Assembly: GCA_947380915.1 (NCBI GenBank)
Contig: CANCSY010000060.1
Coordinates: 1 to 14,260, forward strand
Reading direction: 5' to 3'
Length of the DNA: 14,260 nucleotides
Source of the DNA: Beijerinckiaceae bacterium
GTDB taxonomy: Bacteria; Pseudomonadota; Alphaproteobacteria; Rhizobiales; Beijerinckiaceae
Below, in pieces: positions 13,312 to 14,260 of the stretch. Position numbers and translations under genes: made by a program. The stretch's first letter is position 1; every line of letters starts with the position of its first letter. The notes beneath the pieces were generated by a model that worked only from the letters and a program-made list of their open reading frames with translations, searched no databases and was not told where the DNA came from.

Positions 13312-14260
13312 CTATTCAGGCGCGTTGGCGGCCAGTTCATATTTGCGGCCCTTCTTCACCAGCGCCACGCCATAGTCGCGCAGCGCGGCCTCGGGCGTCA
13401 CATAGCCCTCGTTCACATCGGCGACCACGCTGGCGGGGTCGCGCTTGTGCGGATCGCCAAGCCCGCCGCCGCCGGGGGTGTCGAGGCAGAACACATCCTG
13501 CGCCTTCAGCGGATAATCCGCATAGCGCGTGGGCAGGCGCTTCTCGGTCTCGCGGCCCGCGTTGACCACGATGTCGCCGGTACGTCCCTTGCCGCCGCCC
13601 GCAGCGCCTTCCGGCGCGATGATATGTTTGGTGGAGCGGATGGAGAAGCGCGCATCCTGCAGGTTCACATATTCGCGGCGAATGCCGAGCCCCCCGCGAA
13701 AGGCGCCGACGCCGCCGGAATCGGGGATCAGCTCGAAGCGCAGCACCCGCGTGGGGAACTCGCTCTCGATGATCTCGATGGGCGCGATCTTGGCGTTGGA
13801 CTGGTTGACCGAGGTGCCCGACGCCCCATCCTTCGAGCTGCGCGCGCCCGCGCCCCCGCCGAGGATTTCATACTGTACATAGCTCTGCCCGGCCTTGGTG
13901 CTGCGCCCGCCCAGAATGATCGAGCGGCTGCCGCAGCCATCGGCGCGGGCCTTGGCGGGCATGATGTTCACCAGCGCCGCGAAGACCGATTCCACCGTGG
14001 CGTGCACGGTCGGATTGTAGGTGTTGAGCGGGGCGGGGAAGCGCGGATTCATCACGCTGCCCTCGCGCACCTTGATGTCGAAGGCGCGCATCAATCCGCT
14101 GTTGATGAAGATATGCGGATCCACCAGCGCGATCAGGCAATAGGCGATGGCGCCGCGCACCAGCGGCGGGAGGATATTGGCTGGGCCGACGGTCTGGTCG
14201 TCGCTGCCGGTGAAATCGAAGGTGATGGAATCGCCCTTCTTCTCCACCACCACATGAATG
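13312..14260 (-). CDS. Hydantoinase B/oxoprolinase family protein, partial
   Basis: The C-terminal 316 residues of a HyuB-type subunit. The frame is open to the right edge (the codons before the GTG at 14253 read Ile-His), so the real start lies outside the window. HyuB works with HyuA in ATP-dependent opening of hydantoin or 5-oxoproline rings; fused or paired forms also include acetone and acetophenone carboxylase subunits. Family marks include FDFTGSDDQ, PLNTYNPTVHATVESVF, the Gly-rich block GGRSTK...GGGAGARSSKDG, DSGGVGAFRGGLGIRREY and the terminal CLDTPGGGGLGDP. It lies 110 nt before the transporter genes on the same strand. The partner HyuA gene should lie further right. Which ring substrate is opened cannot be told. 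Confidence 0.88.
   Translation of the reverse strand, partial: IHVVVEKKGDSITFDFTGSDDQTVGPANILPPLVRGAIAYCLIALVDPHIFINSGLMRAFDIKVREGSVMNPRFPAPLNTYNPTVHATVESVFAALVNIMPAKARADGCGSRSIILGGRSTKAGQSYVQYEILGGGAGARSSKDGASGTSVNQSNAKIAPIEIIESEFPTRVLRFELIPDSGGVGAFRGGLGIRREYVNLQDARFSIRSTKHIIAPEGAAGGGKGRTGDIVVNAGRETEKRLPTRYADYPLKAQDVFCLDTPGGGGLGDPHKRDPASVVADVNEGYVTPEAALRDYGVALVKKGRKYELAANAPE

Noticed and set aside
13302..13313. AGAGGCGCCTCT 12-bp palindrome at the end of the hydantoinase gene
   Set aside because: It has no loop space for a stable hairpin and no T tract on the - strand; it overlaps the coding end and may be chance in GC-rich DNA.
12170..13375. 401-codon + strand open frame, and similar ones at 5514-6548, 8880-10031, 9623-10738 and 11130-12146
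   Set aside because: All are opposite clear - strand genes with family motifs. Their translations are rich in His, Arg and Gly without recognisable folds.

Overview
The window looks like chromosomal DNA from a GC-rich alphaproteobacterium. The 5S rRNA sequence, the high GC content, the TTGAC-type -35 elements, and the mix of NitT/TauT-type transporter, hydantoinase and dioxygenase genes all fit Hyphomicrobiales. That placement is an inference, and I cannot name a genus. The left edge is the end of an rRNA operon: a complete 5S gene followed by a strong UUCG-loop terminator.

The + strand block (278-4767) holds a TauD/TfdA-type Fe(II)/2-oxoglutarate dioxygenase and a cytosolic HtrA-like protein with a PDZ domain that has lost its whole catalytic triad. 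It ends with a tight two-gene unit: a possible helix-turn-helix plus SAM-methyltransferase-like protein, then a methylenetetrahydrofolate-reductase-like protein. A promoter region carrying four copies of GCCCAC (two direct, two inverted) precedes this pair.

The - strand block (4764-7659) converges on the first block, and the two stop codons overlap. In transcription order it holds a gamma-resorcylate-decarboxylase-like amidohydrolase, a strong hairpin terminator or attenuator, an alpha/beta hydrolase, and a short MetE-like zinc methyltransferase (YxjG/YxjH type). The one-carbon genes of the two blocks (Rossmann methyltransferase, MTHFR-like, MetE-like) therefore sit end to end and may form a methyl-transfer module. 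This is a hypothesis.

A divergent promoter region (7660-7820) separates that block from a small VOC-fold protein on the + strand. The VOC gene converges on a MarR-type regulator whose own promoter has a palindrome at the predicted start site.

The right part (8790-14260, all - strand) reads, in transcription order: a partial hydantoinase B/oxoprolinase gene, a Tat-type periplasmic binding protein, an ABC ATPase, an ABC permease, an SDR oxidoreductase and an HSL/BD-FAE-like esterase. The three transporter genes overlap or nearly touch, so they are surely co-transcribed. The layout suggests uptake and breakdown of a small organic compound, perhaps a cyclic amide or ester. The substrate cannot be read from sequence. 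I saw no mobile elements, CRISPR arrays or tRNA genes.
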